This document shows, piece after piece, positions 1-7,668 of a stretch of 18,774 nucleotides of DNA; the first letter of the stretch is position 1; each line of letters begins with the position of its first letter. The stretch is from positions 1-18,774 of the forward strand of contig CAMAWS010000005.1 in the NCBI GenBank assembly GCA_945861845.1, written 5' to 3'. Origin of the DNA: Candidatus Sulfopaludibacter sp. SbA3. GTDB taxonomy: Bacteria > Acidobacteriota > Terriglobia > 20CM-2-55-15. The notes under the pieces are model-generated. The model had not been told where the DNA came from, ran no database searches, and saw only the letters and a list, made by a program, of their open reading frames with translations. The position numbers and the translations under genes were made by a program.

Positions 1-16
1 AAGTGAAAAATCCGCC

Positions 17-832
17 TTAGCTCCCCAGCACCTGCTGCAGCCTGTCGAGAAACGCGAGTTCATTTTCTTTTGCGGACACGCGGGCGTCGTCCTGCCGTCG
101 CTGGTCGCGGTCGCCGCCGTGCGATGCTTGAACCTGCTGGCTGAAAAACGGTTTTGGGCTGTGGGCCGTGTTGATTTCGTGATCGAGAAGCTCCCGCCAG
201 TGCTGAAACCGCGCCAGCAAACCGGTAACATCCGCCGGTTTGTAGCTTTCCGCCAGGTTGAGCAGTCCGACTGCATCGGCAAGACGATAAAGGTTACGGC
301 TGAGGGCGATCGCGAGATAGCGCGCGAGAATGTCGCGCCGGGCGTCGTGTTCCCAGACCACGCGGCGGGCCACAGCTTTAAGCAGTGGGCGGTCGGTTAC
401 AGGCTGAGTTTGATCGATAAGGCTCCAGAGCGAATCGGGAATCGTGGCGTCCAGGCGGAGGCGGTGGACATAGCGTTCGATCGTGACTTCACGCAAGGCG
501 ATCGAATGTGTCCGGCTGTCGATTGTGACAAGTTGCGCGCGAGTCGGGCGGGCGGCGAGCTGTTGAATCAACGCAGGCCATTCGCCGCGAGGAACCGAGC
601 CGCCGCCGAGAAGTTCAGCGAATACCGCCTGGTCGGCCAGCTTGGGCGTAAAGAGGGGTGAAAGAATAAGGTCGTGTTCGTAGTCTTCCAGTTTAGGAAG
701 TTCGTCCTCAAGGAACCGGCCGACATCGTCGTGTTCCAGGCCGTAAGTCCGCTCGAGGTGCTTGACGACCTGCGCGGACACCTCGCGCGGGCGTTCCAGT
801 TCAGTTGCAAGGGTTTCAATTAGCTTGGACAC
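17..832 (-). CDS. hypothetical protein, function unknown
   Basis: I do not recognise this 271-residue protein. The frame is complete, from a GTG start to a TAA stop. The product is soluble-looking, with no signal peptide or membrane segment. It is rich in charged residues and leucine, apparently mostly helical, and ends in a polar stretch (about residues 230-255, many D/R/Q/S) followed by a short amphipathic helix. A helical pattern is clear around residues 145-220, but I see no catalytic motif. The GTG start lacks a convincing Shine-Dalgarno, so the exact N-terminus is uncertain. It is transcribed divergently from the ABC importer operon across a 68-bp gap. The frame opposite it is antisense and its translation resembles nothing, whereas this frame shows ordinary protein-like composition. 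No function is proposed. Confidence 0.7.
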   Translation of the reverse strand: MSKLIETLATELERPREVSAQVVKHLERTYGLEHDDVGRFLEDELPKLEDYEHDLILSPLFTPKLADQAVFAELLGGGSVPRGEWPALIQQLAARPTRAQLVTIDSRTHSIALREVTIERYVHRLRLDATIPDSLWSLIDQTQPVTDRPLLKAVARRVVWEHDARRDILARYLAIALSRNLYRLADAVGLLNLAESYKPADVTGLLARFQHWRELLDHEINTAHSPKPFFSQQVQASHGGDRDQRRQDDARVSAKENELAFLDRLQQVLGS

Positions 833-853
833 GTCACAAGTATCCGCTAATTC

Positions 854-866
854 GTCAATTGTTGAC
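854..866. promoter_or_regulatory. 13-nt inverted repeat in divergent promoter region (possible operator)
   Basis: The sequence GTCAATTGTTGAC reads as GTCAA, a 3-nt centre, then TTGAC, a perfect inverted repeat. It sits in the only gap between the divergent gene at 17-832 and the ABC operon and overlaps a TTGACA hexamer. Such a position fits a repressor or activator site, but no regulator gene is adjacent and a 5-bp arm can occur by chance. Confidence 0.25.
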
Positions 867-890
867 AGCAGGAGCGTTGCCCGATACCTT
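862..890 (+). promoter_or_regulatory. possible sigma70-type promoter for ABC operon
   Basis: A perfect TTGACA (862-867) is followed after 17 nt by TACCTT (885-890), which matches only 3 of 6 consensus -10 positions. Transcription would begin near 897, only a few bases before the ATG at 901 and downstream of the GAGG Shine-Dalgarno at 891-894. That would give a nearly leaderless message and conflicts with use of the Shine-Dalgarno, so the call is weak. Confidence 0.25.
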
Positions 891-900
891 GAGGACCACT

Positions 901-1950
901 ATGGCAAATATGGGATGCTGCGAATCCACGAATACAAACCTGGCGGGCGTCGACCGCCGCACGGCTCTCAAGAGCATATTGGGACTGGCCGGAGTAATGT
1001 GGGTCAGCGCGTGCGGGCCTGAGCCGCCAGCCGGAAGCACCAAGCTGCGGCTCGCCTTTTGCGGCCAACTGCTCTGTGTCGTGCCTTACGAAGTGGCGCG
1101 GGCAAGAGGTCATTTTGCCGGCCAGGGTTTCGACGTGGAACTTGTCTACACTCGCGGCGGCAACGCGGCCATGCAGGCACTGGTAGGGGGCGCTGTCGAA
1201 TATGCCGGCACGTCGTTCGACGTTGCGCTGCAGGCGGCGGCTAACGGCGCGGCCATTCGCCGCTTCGCGTCCACAGGCAGGTTGCCGCTTTTCGCGCTTG
1301 CGGTATCGCCAAAGCGCGCCGACGCAATAAAGACTGTGAAGGACCTTGAAGGCACGACGGTCGGCATATCGGGCTTGGGAAACGCGGATCATGCGTTGCT
1401 GCTCTATCTGCTCGACCAGGCGCGCGCGGATGCGAGCAAGGTCAGCTTCGCCGTTATCGGGACTAATTTATTTGACGTGCTGAGGATTGGCCAGGTCGAC
1501 GCCGCGATGCTTCAGGAGCCGGCTCTCACCCTCATTGCGGCAGCCGGCGGGCGCGAACTGGTGAACTTCATGGAGATCGAACAGTCGCGTACGCAGTTGG
1601 GCGGCCCTTATGAATTCATGGGCGTGTCCGTGCGCGCCGCGGAGCGCGATCAGCGTTTGCCCGAGATGCGCCGGGTTGCACAGGCGCTTGCGAAGGGCCT
1701 GGCGGATACGAGGAGCATCCCGGTTGACGAAATCATGGCGGCGCTTCCTGCCGCCTTGCTTGCGGGAAGCGATGTTGCTCAACTCAAGCAGATCATTGAA
1801 CGTTACCGCCTTTCACTCTATCCCGAGAACACCACAATGGATCTCGAGTCCGTCAAGCGTGTCGTGAGAGCGCAGGAGATCGCCAAGCTTCTCAAGCCTG
1901 GAGCGGTGGACCTGAACACGCTCCTGGACACCGCTGCAACAGGGGCCTAA
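901..1950 (+). CDS. ABC transporter substrate-binding lipoprotein (NMT1/THI5/SsuA-like), Tat-type signal
   Basis: This is the solute-binding component of an importer of the nitrate/sulfonate/taurine/thiamine-precursor class. I use the ATG at 901, preceded by GAGG at 891-894, because the longer open frame adds residues that overlap the divergent gene's start. The product is 349 residues. The N-terminus holds a twin-arginine motif (DRRTALKSILG, about residues 18-28) and then a lipobox VSAC near residue 38, so it is probably a Tat-exported lipoprotein anchored in the membrane. The mature part begins LRLAFCGQ and shows family features: an early GG-NAAMQALVGG segment, KTVKDLEGTTVGIS, and DAAMLQEPALT. 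It is the first of three genes with 0 and -1 nt junctions. The substrate cannot be read from the sequence: there is no sulfonate, nitrate or thiamine gene nearby. Confidence 0.88.
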   Translation: MANMGCCESTNTNLAGVDRRTALKSILGLAGVMWVSACGPEPPAGSTKLRLAFCGQLLCVVPYEVARARGHFAGQGFDVELVYTRGGNAAMQALVGGAVEYAGTSFDVALQAAANGAAIRRFASTGRLPLFALAVSPKRADAIKTVKDLEGTTVGISGLGNADHALLLYLLDQARADASKVSFAVIGTNLFDVLRIGQVDAAMLQEPALTLIAAAGGRELVNFMEIEQSRTQLGGPYEFMGVSVRAAERDQRLPEMRRVAQALAKGLADTRSIPVDEIMAALPAALLAGSDVAQLKQIIERYRLSLYPENTTMDLESVKRVVRAQEIAKLLKPGAVDLNTLLDTAATGA

Positions 1951-2673
1951 ATGCTTCGAGTCCGCGGCCTGACGGTCGCATTCGGCGGGCCGCCGGTTCT
2001 CGAGAACATCGACCTTGATGTCAAAGCCGGCCAATTCACCAGCCTCATCGGCCCGTCGGGCTCAGGCAAGACGAGCATCCTGCGGGCAGTTACCGCGCTA
2101 CTTTCACCGCAGACCGGAACCGTCGACCTTGATGTCCCGGCCAACGATGTGGGATTCCTGTTTCAGGACGATGCTCTCTTGCCATGGAGGACTGCGCGCC
2201 AGAACGTCGCGCTCGGCCTCCGTATCCGCGGCATTGCCCCCGGCCCGGCAGCGGAGAAGGCCGACCGCTGGCTCTCCCTTCTCGGACTCGACGGGTTCGG
2301 TGACCGCTATCCGCGCCAGCTCTCCGGCGGCCAGCGCAAGCGCGTGGCTATAGCGCAGGTGCTGGTGCTTGAACCGCGGCTTCTGCTCATGGATGAACCG
2401 TTCGCCTCGCTCGATGCGATCGTGCGAATGCGCATTACGGAGGAACTGCTGGGCTGGGTCGAGCGCGAACATCTCACAGTGCTGCTCGTCACCCATGATC
2501 TTGAAGAGGCAATCAGCGCCTCGGACGTCGTCTACGTGCTGTCGCAAGGTCCGTCTGCAACTATCCGAGCGCGCCACGAAGTCAATATCGCAAGGCCCCG
2601 CCACGTGCTCGGTACCCGCCGCGATCCCATGTTTGCGCCATTGCTCGAGCGTTTGTGGGAGGACCTTTCATAA
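1951..2673 (+). CDS. ABC transporter ATP-binding protein (SsuB/TauB-like)
   Basis: Cytoplasmic ATPase that powers the importer encoded by the flanking genes. All nucleotide-binding motifs are intact in 240 residues: Walker A GPSGSGKT (34-41), Q-loop Gln72 in FLFQDD, signature LSGGQ (124-128), Walker B LLLMDEP (144-150) with Glu149, D-loop SLD, and switch His172 in THDLEEA. The THDLEEA and PW-T-QNV features are typical of the nitrate/sulfonate/taurine subgroup. The ATG directly follows the binding-protein TAA with no spacer, and the stop TAA shares its last A with the permease ATG, so the three genes are translationally coupled. The length is slightly shorter than the usual 250-270 residues because the C-terminal tail is short. 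Confidence 0.93.
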   Translation: MLRVRGLTVAFGGPPVLENIDLDVKAGQFTSLIGPSGSGKTSILRAVTALLSPQTGTVDLDVPANDVGFLFQDDALLPWRTARQNVALGLRIRGIAPGPAAEKADRWLSLLGLDGFGDRYPRQLSGGQRKRVAIAQVLVLEPRLLLMDEPFASLDAIVRMRITEELLGWVEREHLTVLLVTHDLEEAISASDVVYVLSQGPSATIRARHEVNIARPRHVLGTRRDPMFAPLLERLWEDLS

Positions 2674-3428
2674 TGAAGATTTCTTCGGTCGCGGCGCGGC
2701 GGGCAGCGGCACTCATTCTTCTCATCGCATTGTGGGAATCGGCTTCGCGCCTCGGCTGGCTGGATCCGTTTTACATGCCGGCTCCGTCCTCCGTTGCGCG
2801 AGTCATGATGCAATTGTTTGCGGGCGGCGAACTCTGGACGCACCTGGGGGCCACGTTTGCCGCGGCATTCACAGGCCTTGCGGCCGGACTCGTGCTGGGC
2901 GTTGGGCTGGGTTTTGCCGCCGCGCTCTCTCCGGTCCTGGCCGAACTCCTCGAGCCGGTAATGGTCCTGCTCAATGCGATTCCCCGCGTGATCCTTGCGC
3001 CGCTGTTCGTTATCTGGCTCGGGATTGGCCTGGCTTCCAAGGTGGCCCTGGCCCTGGTTCTTGTGTCCGTCCTTATGTTTTTCGCCGTCTACAACGGCAT
3101 CAGGGAAGTGGATCAGCGGTTGGTGGAGCGTATCCGTACGCTGGGCGGCGGCCGGCGATTCCTGGTTCGCGAGGTATACGTGCCGTCGGTCACGGCATGG
3201 GTGATGGGCAACCTCAAGGTTGCCGTGGGCTTCGCGTTCACCGGTGCCGTTGTGGGCGAGTTCGTCGCTTCGAGCCGCGGACTGGGCTACCTGCTGCAGT
3301 TTGCCCAGAGCACGTACAACGCCGGCCTTACGATCGCGCTGATCGTCGTCATTATGGCGTTCGTGCTGTTGCTGTTTGCGCTATCGGAGCGGCTCGAGCG
3401 GCGTCTGCTCCGCTGGAGGCAGACCTAA
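2673..3428 (+). CDS. ABC transporter permease (SsuC/TauC-like, BPD_transp_1)
   Basis: Inner-membrane channel subunit of the same importer, 251 residues. I use the ATG at 2673 (TAATG overlap with the ATPase stop), preceded by GGGAGG at 2657-2662. A GTG 18 nt upstream opens the same frame but would overlap that ribosome site. About six hydrophobic segments are visible, near residues 10-28, 57-85, 92-110, 115-141, 185-200 and 219-238. The cytoplasmic coupling (EAA-type) loop is RTLGGGRRFLVREVYVPS (about 155-172), the part that contacts the ATPase. The segment VGEFVASSRGLGYLL is characteristic of the nitrate/sulfonate permease group. Its stop overlaps the stop of the convergent STAS gene. Confidence 0.92.
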   Translation: MKISSVAARRAAALILLIALWESASRLGWLDPFYMPAPSSVARVMMQLFAGGELWTHLGATFAAAFTGLAAGLVLGVGLGFAAALSPVLAELLEPVMVLLNAIPRVILAPLFVIWLGIGLASKVALALVLVSVLMFFAVYNGIREVDQRLVERIRTLGGGRRFLVREVYVPSVTAWVMGNLKVAVGFAFTGAVVGEFVASSRGLGYLLQFAQSTYNAGLTIALIVVIMAFVLLLFALSERLERRLLRWRQT

Positions 3429-3787
3429 CTCGTCTGGGTCTTTCCTGCCAACTTTTCAACTGCCTTCGCTTCGTCATCCAGGCAATCGAATACGGTAAGC
3501 AGCTTCGTCATCTGGAGAAGATCCTTTGCTGACTTGGAGAGGTTCAACAGATTCACGTCGCCTTCCTGGTGGCGAATCGTAGTGTAGGTAGCGATAAGCT
3601 CGCCCAGGCCCGAGCTGTCAATATACGAAACGCCGCCGAGGTTCAGCACGAACTTGCGGCTGCCGTCCTCAATGAAGCGGCGGATCGTATTGCGAAGAAG
3701 CAGCACGGGCTCGCCCGCCGCGAGTCTTCCACTCATATCAACCAAAACCACGCCGTTAACTTTTCGCGTGTTCAACGACAAAGACAT
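3425..3787 (-). CDS. STAS-domain anti-sigma factor antagonist (SpoIIAA/RsbV-like)
   Basis: Small cytoplasmic partner-switching protein, 120 residues, the normal size for a single STAS domain. In this family the unphosphorylated form binds an anti-sigma kinase and releases its target; phosphorylation of a conserved serine reverses this. That serine lies in the motif SYIDSSGLGEL (DSSG at 57-60). The ATG at 3787 is preceded on the minus strand by AGAGGT with 6-nt spacing; an upstream in-frame GTG at 3793 would overlap that site and is rejected. The gene lies 84 nt downstream of the outer-membrane barrel gene on the same strand and may be co-transcribed with it. Its stop overlaps the permease stop by 4 nt. 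No RsbW-like kinase or PP2C phosphatase is present in the window. Confidence 0.9.
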   Translation of the reverse strand: MSLSLNTRKVNGVVLVDMSGRLAAGEPVLLLRNTIRRFIEDGSRKFVLNLGGVSYIDSSGLGELIATYTTIRHQEGDVNLLNLSKSAKDLLQMTKLLTVFDCLDDEAKAVEKLAGKTQTS

Positions 3788-3871
3788 AGGCACACCTCTT
3801 TATGTTTTCTGAATGCAGCCGTTACTTTAGATGACCTCGTGCGATTTCGCAATCCAGCGCCCGGAATTTTC

Positions 3872-6412
3872 TCAGAACTGAAAACGAATGCCGACTTCTA
3901 TTTCGCGCGGATCGAGCGCGCTCGTGGGTTTGCCGAAATTCGGCGAGGTCATGACTCCCGACGGGACGCCATAGTTGGTGCGGTTGAAGGCATTGGTCAT
4001 GTTGGCGAACAGGTTCATATTCGTCCGCGTGTTGCCGTTCCGGGCCGGACTGAAGAAGAACGCTTTCGAGATATTGAAGTTGAAGTTGAGCGGGTTCGGG
4101 CCGCTGGCGCCGCCTCGCGTGGCTCCGGGGGGCCGGTCATTGACAGTGCTGTCCTTGTTATCGTCCCTGCCGGTAATGATGGTGTACCACTGGCCGCTGT
4201 TCACCGACATAGTACCGGTCAGGAAAACTCCCAATGGCAGCCGTGCATTGACTGTGCCATTCAACGTGTGCTTTGAGAACTGACCGCCGTGCGATCCAAC
4301 AAAATCGGCCCGGAGATTGTAGTTGTCCGCCGGGAGATCTGCTGCGCGCTCTCCACCGCCGTTGGGAGCCGCGTCGTTGGAGACTTTCTGCAATGTGTAG
4401 TTGGCGGTTACATTGAAAATGCTGAAGCGTTCGCGGAAATTCAGCCGCAAAGTATGCCTGAGCTGGTTCGCCGAAGACTCCAGGCTCCAGATATTGCCGC
4501 GGGCCGGATTTGGCCGGACACACGTCGCGGCGGTTTGTTCCGGGCGGCAGGATCGCAGGACCGGCGAGGTGGCATCGAACGGTGCGTTCAGGTTCCTGGG
4601 CCGCAGGCGGTGATACTCCCGCTGGTAATCATAGGTGGCGCTGAAGAACAGGTTCGACAGGAACGTTCGCTCAAACGATGCCATCGCGACATTGACATAA
4701 GGCGCCACCATGTCCGGATCGATCGCGCGCACGGACGGAAGCGTGTTTCGTATCGTTCCCCCTTCAAATGGATTTGGAAAAGTCGGGTTGTCCACGACAA
4801 GCTCGTATTGCCGGGCGCCGTTGAGCCGCTCCTGGGTTTCCATCGTGGTCATTTCAAAACGGTGATAGAAAACGCCGCCGCCTCCCCGGATTACCGTTGC
4901 CCGGCCCGGCGCGTAGGCAAATCCCAACCTCGGGCCGAAGTTGTTGTGGTCGGACATGTTGGTCTGGACGTCGTAACGGGTGCCCAGCATGAGAGTTAAC
5001 TGCGGCGAGACTTTCCAGTCGCTCTGGAGAAAGAACGAGGTTTCAAGCTGATCCACTTCCAATGATGGATTTCCCTGCGTGACTCGATAGTTCAGGGGCC
5101 GGCCGGCAAGATAGGCATCGATATTGGAAAACGTGAACGTGCCGCCGAAGTTTGTTTCGGAAAGCGATCGGCTGCTTCGATAGCGTCCCTGGGTGCCCGC
5201 CCTTACAGTCGCCTTCTCGCCGAGCCGGGTATACAGGCTGCTGAAATCGTAATCCCGGCCGGTCCGTTCGGACCGGTTCTGTGCGCCGCCGCTCTCGAAT
5301 GCATCAAGCACGTTGATGCGCAGAGCCTCGCTGAACGGGGTCGTCTCATCGCGCGTGCTGTGGATGTTGACTCGCGCTTCATGAATGGTCCGAGCGGAGA
5401 GATTTGAGAATTGCACGAATTCAGCGTTCCATTCGTGGCCATCGGAGGTTGAAGCGCGTTCCTGTAGCGCAAAGGCGCCCACTCCTTCGTTCTTGCTGTT
5501 GCTTGTTGCATATCCGAGGTTAAATGACAGCGAATGCGCTTCGGTGAGCTGCAGCGTGTTCCTGGATGCAAACGAACGGTTGACCGCCGGCCGGGTAATT
5601 CCCAGGGCAAACAGTCCGCTGGGCAGCGTTGCATGAATAGTGCTGACGTTCTTGGCTTCGCCATGTTTGGCGGCAAAGCTCGTCGTCAGCTTGTTGGGAA
5701 TCACCGGCCCGCTGATGTCGAAGCTGGCTTGCCGCTCCTGATATGGCGGCTTGTTGCTGGCGAAAGGATTCCTTGCGTTTAGCGACTCATCCTTAAAGAG
5801 CACTTGCCCGTTTCCGTGAAAAGCTCCCGCGCCTCCGCGATCGACAACCTGGGTTGAAGGTTGTCCCCTCCCATTCTGGCCAAACCGGTAAGGGCCATCC
5901 TCGGCGGTGAAAGCGTTGTTGTTGATTCGCACAAATTGCGTCTGCGCCTGCTGGCCCTGCTGGCCCTGGCGGCCCTGCTGTCGAGGTATGGGTTGTTCCT
6001 GCGCCTGGCGCGCCTTTTGCGCGGCGATGTTTTCCTGATAGCTGTTCCACGCGCCGAGCTGTTGCGTGGTTAGATGGTCCTGAAGCCGTTTCAGGAACTC
6101 CTCGCGCATCCATTCGATGGCGGAGCGCAGGCGATCGGACTCCTGGCCCTGGGTCGGCCCGGCACGAAAATCCATCAGACTGCCGAACAGTTCTTCAGAG
6201 GCCTGCCGCCGGTCTTCCATCATCAGGACGATTGCCCGCTCCTGCTCATCCGTAAAGGGAAGACGGCCGTCGGCGAGGACGCGCTTCACTTCATCCTTCA
6301 GTTCGGAAAGCGGGTTTGCGGCTGTCCCTGCCGGGCTTTGCGTTGCCGCAGGACGCTCCTGGGCGAACATCGGTACGGAGAGCGTCAGTAGTATCAGTAT
6401 CAGAGGTTTCAT
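3872..6412 (-). CDS. Oar-like TonB-dependent receptor-type outer-membrane barrel protein with helical N-terminal domain
   Basis: Predicted outer-membrane beta-barrel protein of 846 residues with a Sec signal (MKPLILILLTLSVPMFAQ). Residues about 35-140 form a charged helical region with TDEQ (54-57) and LTTQQ (114-118), resembling the LTxxQ motif of Spy/CpxP-type periplasmic proteins. A Q/G-rich linker follows (about 139-158, encoded by a CTGGCCCTG-like repeat near 5948-5980). From about 160 the sequence resembles the end of an Oar-type plug (AFHGNG, ESLNARNPFASNKPPYQERQ, GPVIPNKL), then a long barrel with alternating-strand stretches and a terminal RFQF. The usual carboxypeptidase-regulatory N-domain and TonB box are not seen, so active TonB-driven import is doubtful. 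The Shine-Dalgarno is poor. Acidobacteriota encode many such barrels, often linked to polymer use, but the ligand here is unknown. Confidence 0.85.
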   Translation of the reverse strand: MKPLILILLTLSVPMFAQERPAATQSPAGTAANPLSELKDEVKRVLADGRLPFTDEQERAIVLMMEDRRQASEELFGSLMDFRAGPTQGQESDRLRSAIEWMREEFLKRLQDHLTTQQLGAWNSYQENIAAQKARQAQEQPIPRQQGRQGQQGQQAQTQFVRINNNAFTAEDGPYRFGQNGRGQPSTQVVDRGGAGAFHGNGQVLFKDESLNARNPFASNKPPYQERQASFDISGPVIPNKLTTSFAAKHGEAKNVSTIHATLPSGLFALGITRPAVNRSFASRNTLQLTEAHSLSFNLGYATSNSKNEGVGAFALQERASTSDGHEWNAEFVQFSNLSARTIHEARVNIHSTRDETTPFSEALRINVLDAFESGGAQNRSERTGRDYDFSSLYTRLGEKATVRAGTQGRYRSSRSLSETNFGGTFTFSNIDAYLAGRPLNYRVTQGNPSLEVDQLETSFFLQSDWKVSPQLTLMLGTRYDVQTNMSDHNNFGPRLGFAYAPGRATVIRGGGGVFYHRFEMTTMETQERLNGARQYELVVDNPTFPNPFEGGTIRNTLPSVRAIDPDMVAPYVNVAMASFERTFLSNLFFSATYDYQREYHRLRPRNLNAPFDATSPVLRSCRPEQTAATCVRPNPARGNIWSLESSANQLRHTLRLNFRERFSIFNVTANYTLQKVSNDAAPNGGGERAADLPADNYNLRADFVGSHGGQFSKHTLNGTVNARLPLGVFLTGTMSVNSGQWYTIITGRDDNKDSTVNDRPPGATRGGASGPNPLNFNFNISKAFFFSPARNGNTRTNMNLFANMTNAFNRTNYGVPSGVMTSPNFGKPTSALDPREIEVGIRFQF

Positions 6413-6436
6413 TGCTGTCGTTGATCGGTGCGCGAG

Positions 6437-6445
6437 ATTGTATCA
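6437..6445 (-). promoter_or_regulatory. possible extended -10 promoter for outer-membrane barrel gene
   Basis: On the minus strand the string TGATACAAT gives an extended -10 (TGn followed by TACAAT, 5 of 6 matches to TATAAT). No good -35 is visible, as is usual for extended -10 promoters. A start near 6430 would give a leader of roughly 18 nt before the ATG at 6412. This is motif matching only. Confidence 0.4.
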
Positions 6446-6463
6446 AACGGAGGAAGGAACCCG

Positions 6464-6493
6464 TAGACACTGGTTGGAACGATTCGCTATGTT
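6464..6493 (+). promoter_or_regulatory. possible sigma70-type promoter for decarboxylase gene
   Basis: TAGACA (6464-6469, 5 of 6 matches to TTGACA) is followed after 18 nt by TATGTT (6488-6493, 4 of 6). Transcription would begin near 6500, about 50 nt before the ATG at 6551, leaving the AAGAGGAG ribosome site inside the leader. It lies in the divergent gap shared with the outer-membrane barrel gene. Confidence 0.35.
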
Positions 6494-6550
6494 GGAAGGT
6501 CGTAGTTGCCGATCACCTGACCGTTCGAATATCAAGAGGAGTTTCTGACA

Positions 6551-7531
6551 ATGAAAGGAAAGATCGTTTTAGAGGAACACATGGCGCTCCAGGAAACCCT
6601 GGAGGACTCGCGGAGCTTTGCCGGAGGATCCGGGAAATGGGACGAATTTGCGCGCCAGATCCTGGACCTGGGAGACGAGCGTCTCGCAGGGATGGACGAG
6701 AACGGCATAGAGTTCTCCATCCTGTCGCTGAATTCGCCCGCCGTGCAGGCGATTCTCGACACGAAGACGGCGATCGAGGTGTCCAGGCGCGCCAATGAAA
6801 AAATGGCCGAGGCCGTAGCGAAGCATCCCGGCCGTTTCGCGGCCTTTGCGGCGCTCCCGATGCAGGATCCTGACGCGGCCTCGAAAGAACTGACGCGTTG
6901 CGTCAAGGATTACGGATTCAAGGGTGCGCTGGTGAATGGATTCACCCAGAAAGACGTTCCGGATTCAGCGATCTATTTCGACATTCCGGAATACCGGAGT
7001 TTCTGGTCGACCGTGTCCGACCTTGACGTGCCGTTTTATATGCATCCGCGTATGCAGATTAAGAGCCGCGCCCAGGCATATGACGGACATCCGTGGCTGA
7101 TGAGCGCGCCCTGGGGTTTTGCCGTGGAAACTTCCATACACGCGCTCCGCCTGTGCGGCTCAGGCTTGTTCGACGATTTTCCGAAACTGAGGATCATCCT
7201 CGGCCATATGGGTGAACACATCCCGTACGATCTCTGGCGCATTGATGCGCGGATGCGTTTTTCGCCGCGTGGCTATACCGGCAAGCGTTATCTCGGCGAC
7301 TATTTCAGGGAACACTTTTACGTCACCACCAGCGGCAATTTCTGCGACCAGACATTTCGATGCGCGCTGGATGTGCTGGGCGCAGACCGTCTTATGTTTT
7401 CCGCCGATTATCCGTTCGAAAAAATGAAAGATGCCGCGGACTGGTATGACAAGACGCCCATATCCGAAGCGGAGCGATTGCAGATCGGCCGCACGAACGC
7501 CATCAAGTTGTTCAAGCTGAATCTGAAATAA
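6551..7531 (+). CDS. amidohydrolase-family metal-dependent decarboxylase (gamma-resorcylate / 2,3-dihydroxybenzoate decarboxylase-like)
   Basis: A 326-residue TIM-barrel enzyme of the amidohydrolase-2/ACMSD group. The whole length and the opening GKIVLEEHMALQETL closely match the non-oxidative dihydroxybenzoate decarboxylases I remember (about 327 residues), which turn hydroxylated benzoates into phenols reversibly. The expected metal ligands are present: Glu8 and His10 (EEH), His165 (FYMHPR), His219 (LGHMGE) and Asp286 (FSADYPFE). Other family landmarks are SLNSPAVQA, FAALPMQDP, GALVNGF and the C-terminal IGRTNAIKLFKL. There is no signal peptide, so it is cytoplasmic. AAGAGGAG lies 9 nt before the ATG. 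The gene stands alone and divergent from the barrel gene; no resorcinol or catechol degradation gene is nearby, so the natural substrate is an inference from similarity. Confidence 0.88.
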   Translation: MKGKIVLEEHMALQETLEDSRSFAGGSGKWDEFARQILDLGDERLAGMDENGIEFSILSLNSPAVQAILDTKTAIEVSRRANEKMAEAVAKHPGRFAAFAALPMQDPDAASKELTRCVKDYGFKGALVNGFTQKDVPDSAIYFDIPEYRSFWSTVSDLDVPFYMHPRMQIKSRAQAYDGHPWLMSAPWGFAVETSIHALRLCGSGLFDDFPKLRIILGHMGEHIPYDLWRIDARMRFSPRGYTGKRYLGDYFREHFYVTTSGNFCDQTFRCALDVLGADRLMFSADYPFEKMKDAADWYDKTPISEAERLQIGRTNAIKLFKLNLK

Positions 7532-7544
7532 CCTTGCCACGCTT

Positions 7545-7573
7545 GCAGCCGCGGGCTTTCTGCGCGCGGCTGC
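7545..7573 (+). terminator. hairpin after decarboxylase gene, weak terminator candidate
   Basis: GCAGCCGCG (7545-7553) pairs perfectly with CGCGGCTGC (7565-7573) across an 11-nt loop, starting 14 nt after the stop codon. The following bases (TCTCGGCC) are not a U-tract, so this may be a Rho-dependent or mRNA-stabilising hairpin rather than an intrinsic terminator. Confidence 0.35.
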
Positions 7574-7654
7574 CTCTCGGCCTCAAGCCCGCACGCAATA
7601 GAGCCTGCGAAATCAGGCAAAAGCAATTCTTGGAGTCTTTGGAAAAGTCTCGCA

Positions 7655-7660
7655 TACAAT
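7655..7660 (+). promoter_or_regulatory. possible -10 element giving a leaderless STAS mRNA
   Basis: TACAAT (5 of 6 matches to TATAAT) ends 8 nt before the ATG at 7669. The upstream -35 region is poor. If used, transcription would begin within a base or two of the ATG. That fits the absence of any Shine-Dalgarno before this gene. Confidence 0.28.
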
Positions 7661-7668
7661 GGTCACGT

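Noticed and set aside
119..661. 180-codon plus-strand open frame
   Set aside because: It is antisense to the 271-residue gene, has no ribosome site and its translation shows no family-like pattern; GC-rich DNA often leaves such frames open.
805..900. N-terminal extension of the binding-protein gene
   Set aside because: It overlaps the divergent gene's start and lies before a good GAGG-ATG at 901; the signal peptide begins after 901.
2369..3532. 387-codon plus-strand open frame across the ATPase, permease and STAS genes
   Set aside because: It is a shadow frame: the ATPase and permease in other frames carry all the expected motifs and tight junctions.
5948..5980. CTGGCCCTG-like short tandem repeat
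   Set aside because: It encodes the Q/G-rich linker of the barrel protein in frame; too short and imperfect to be a separate repeat or CRISPR.
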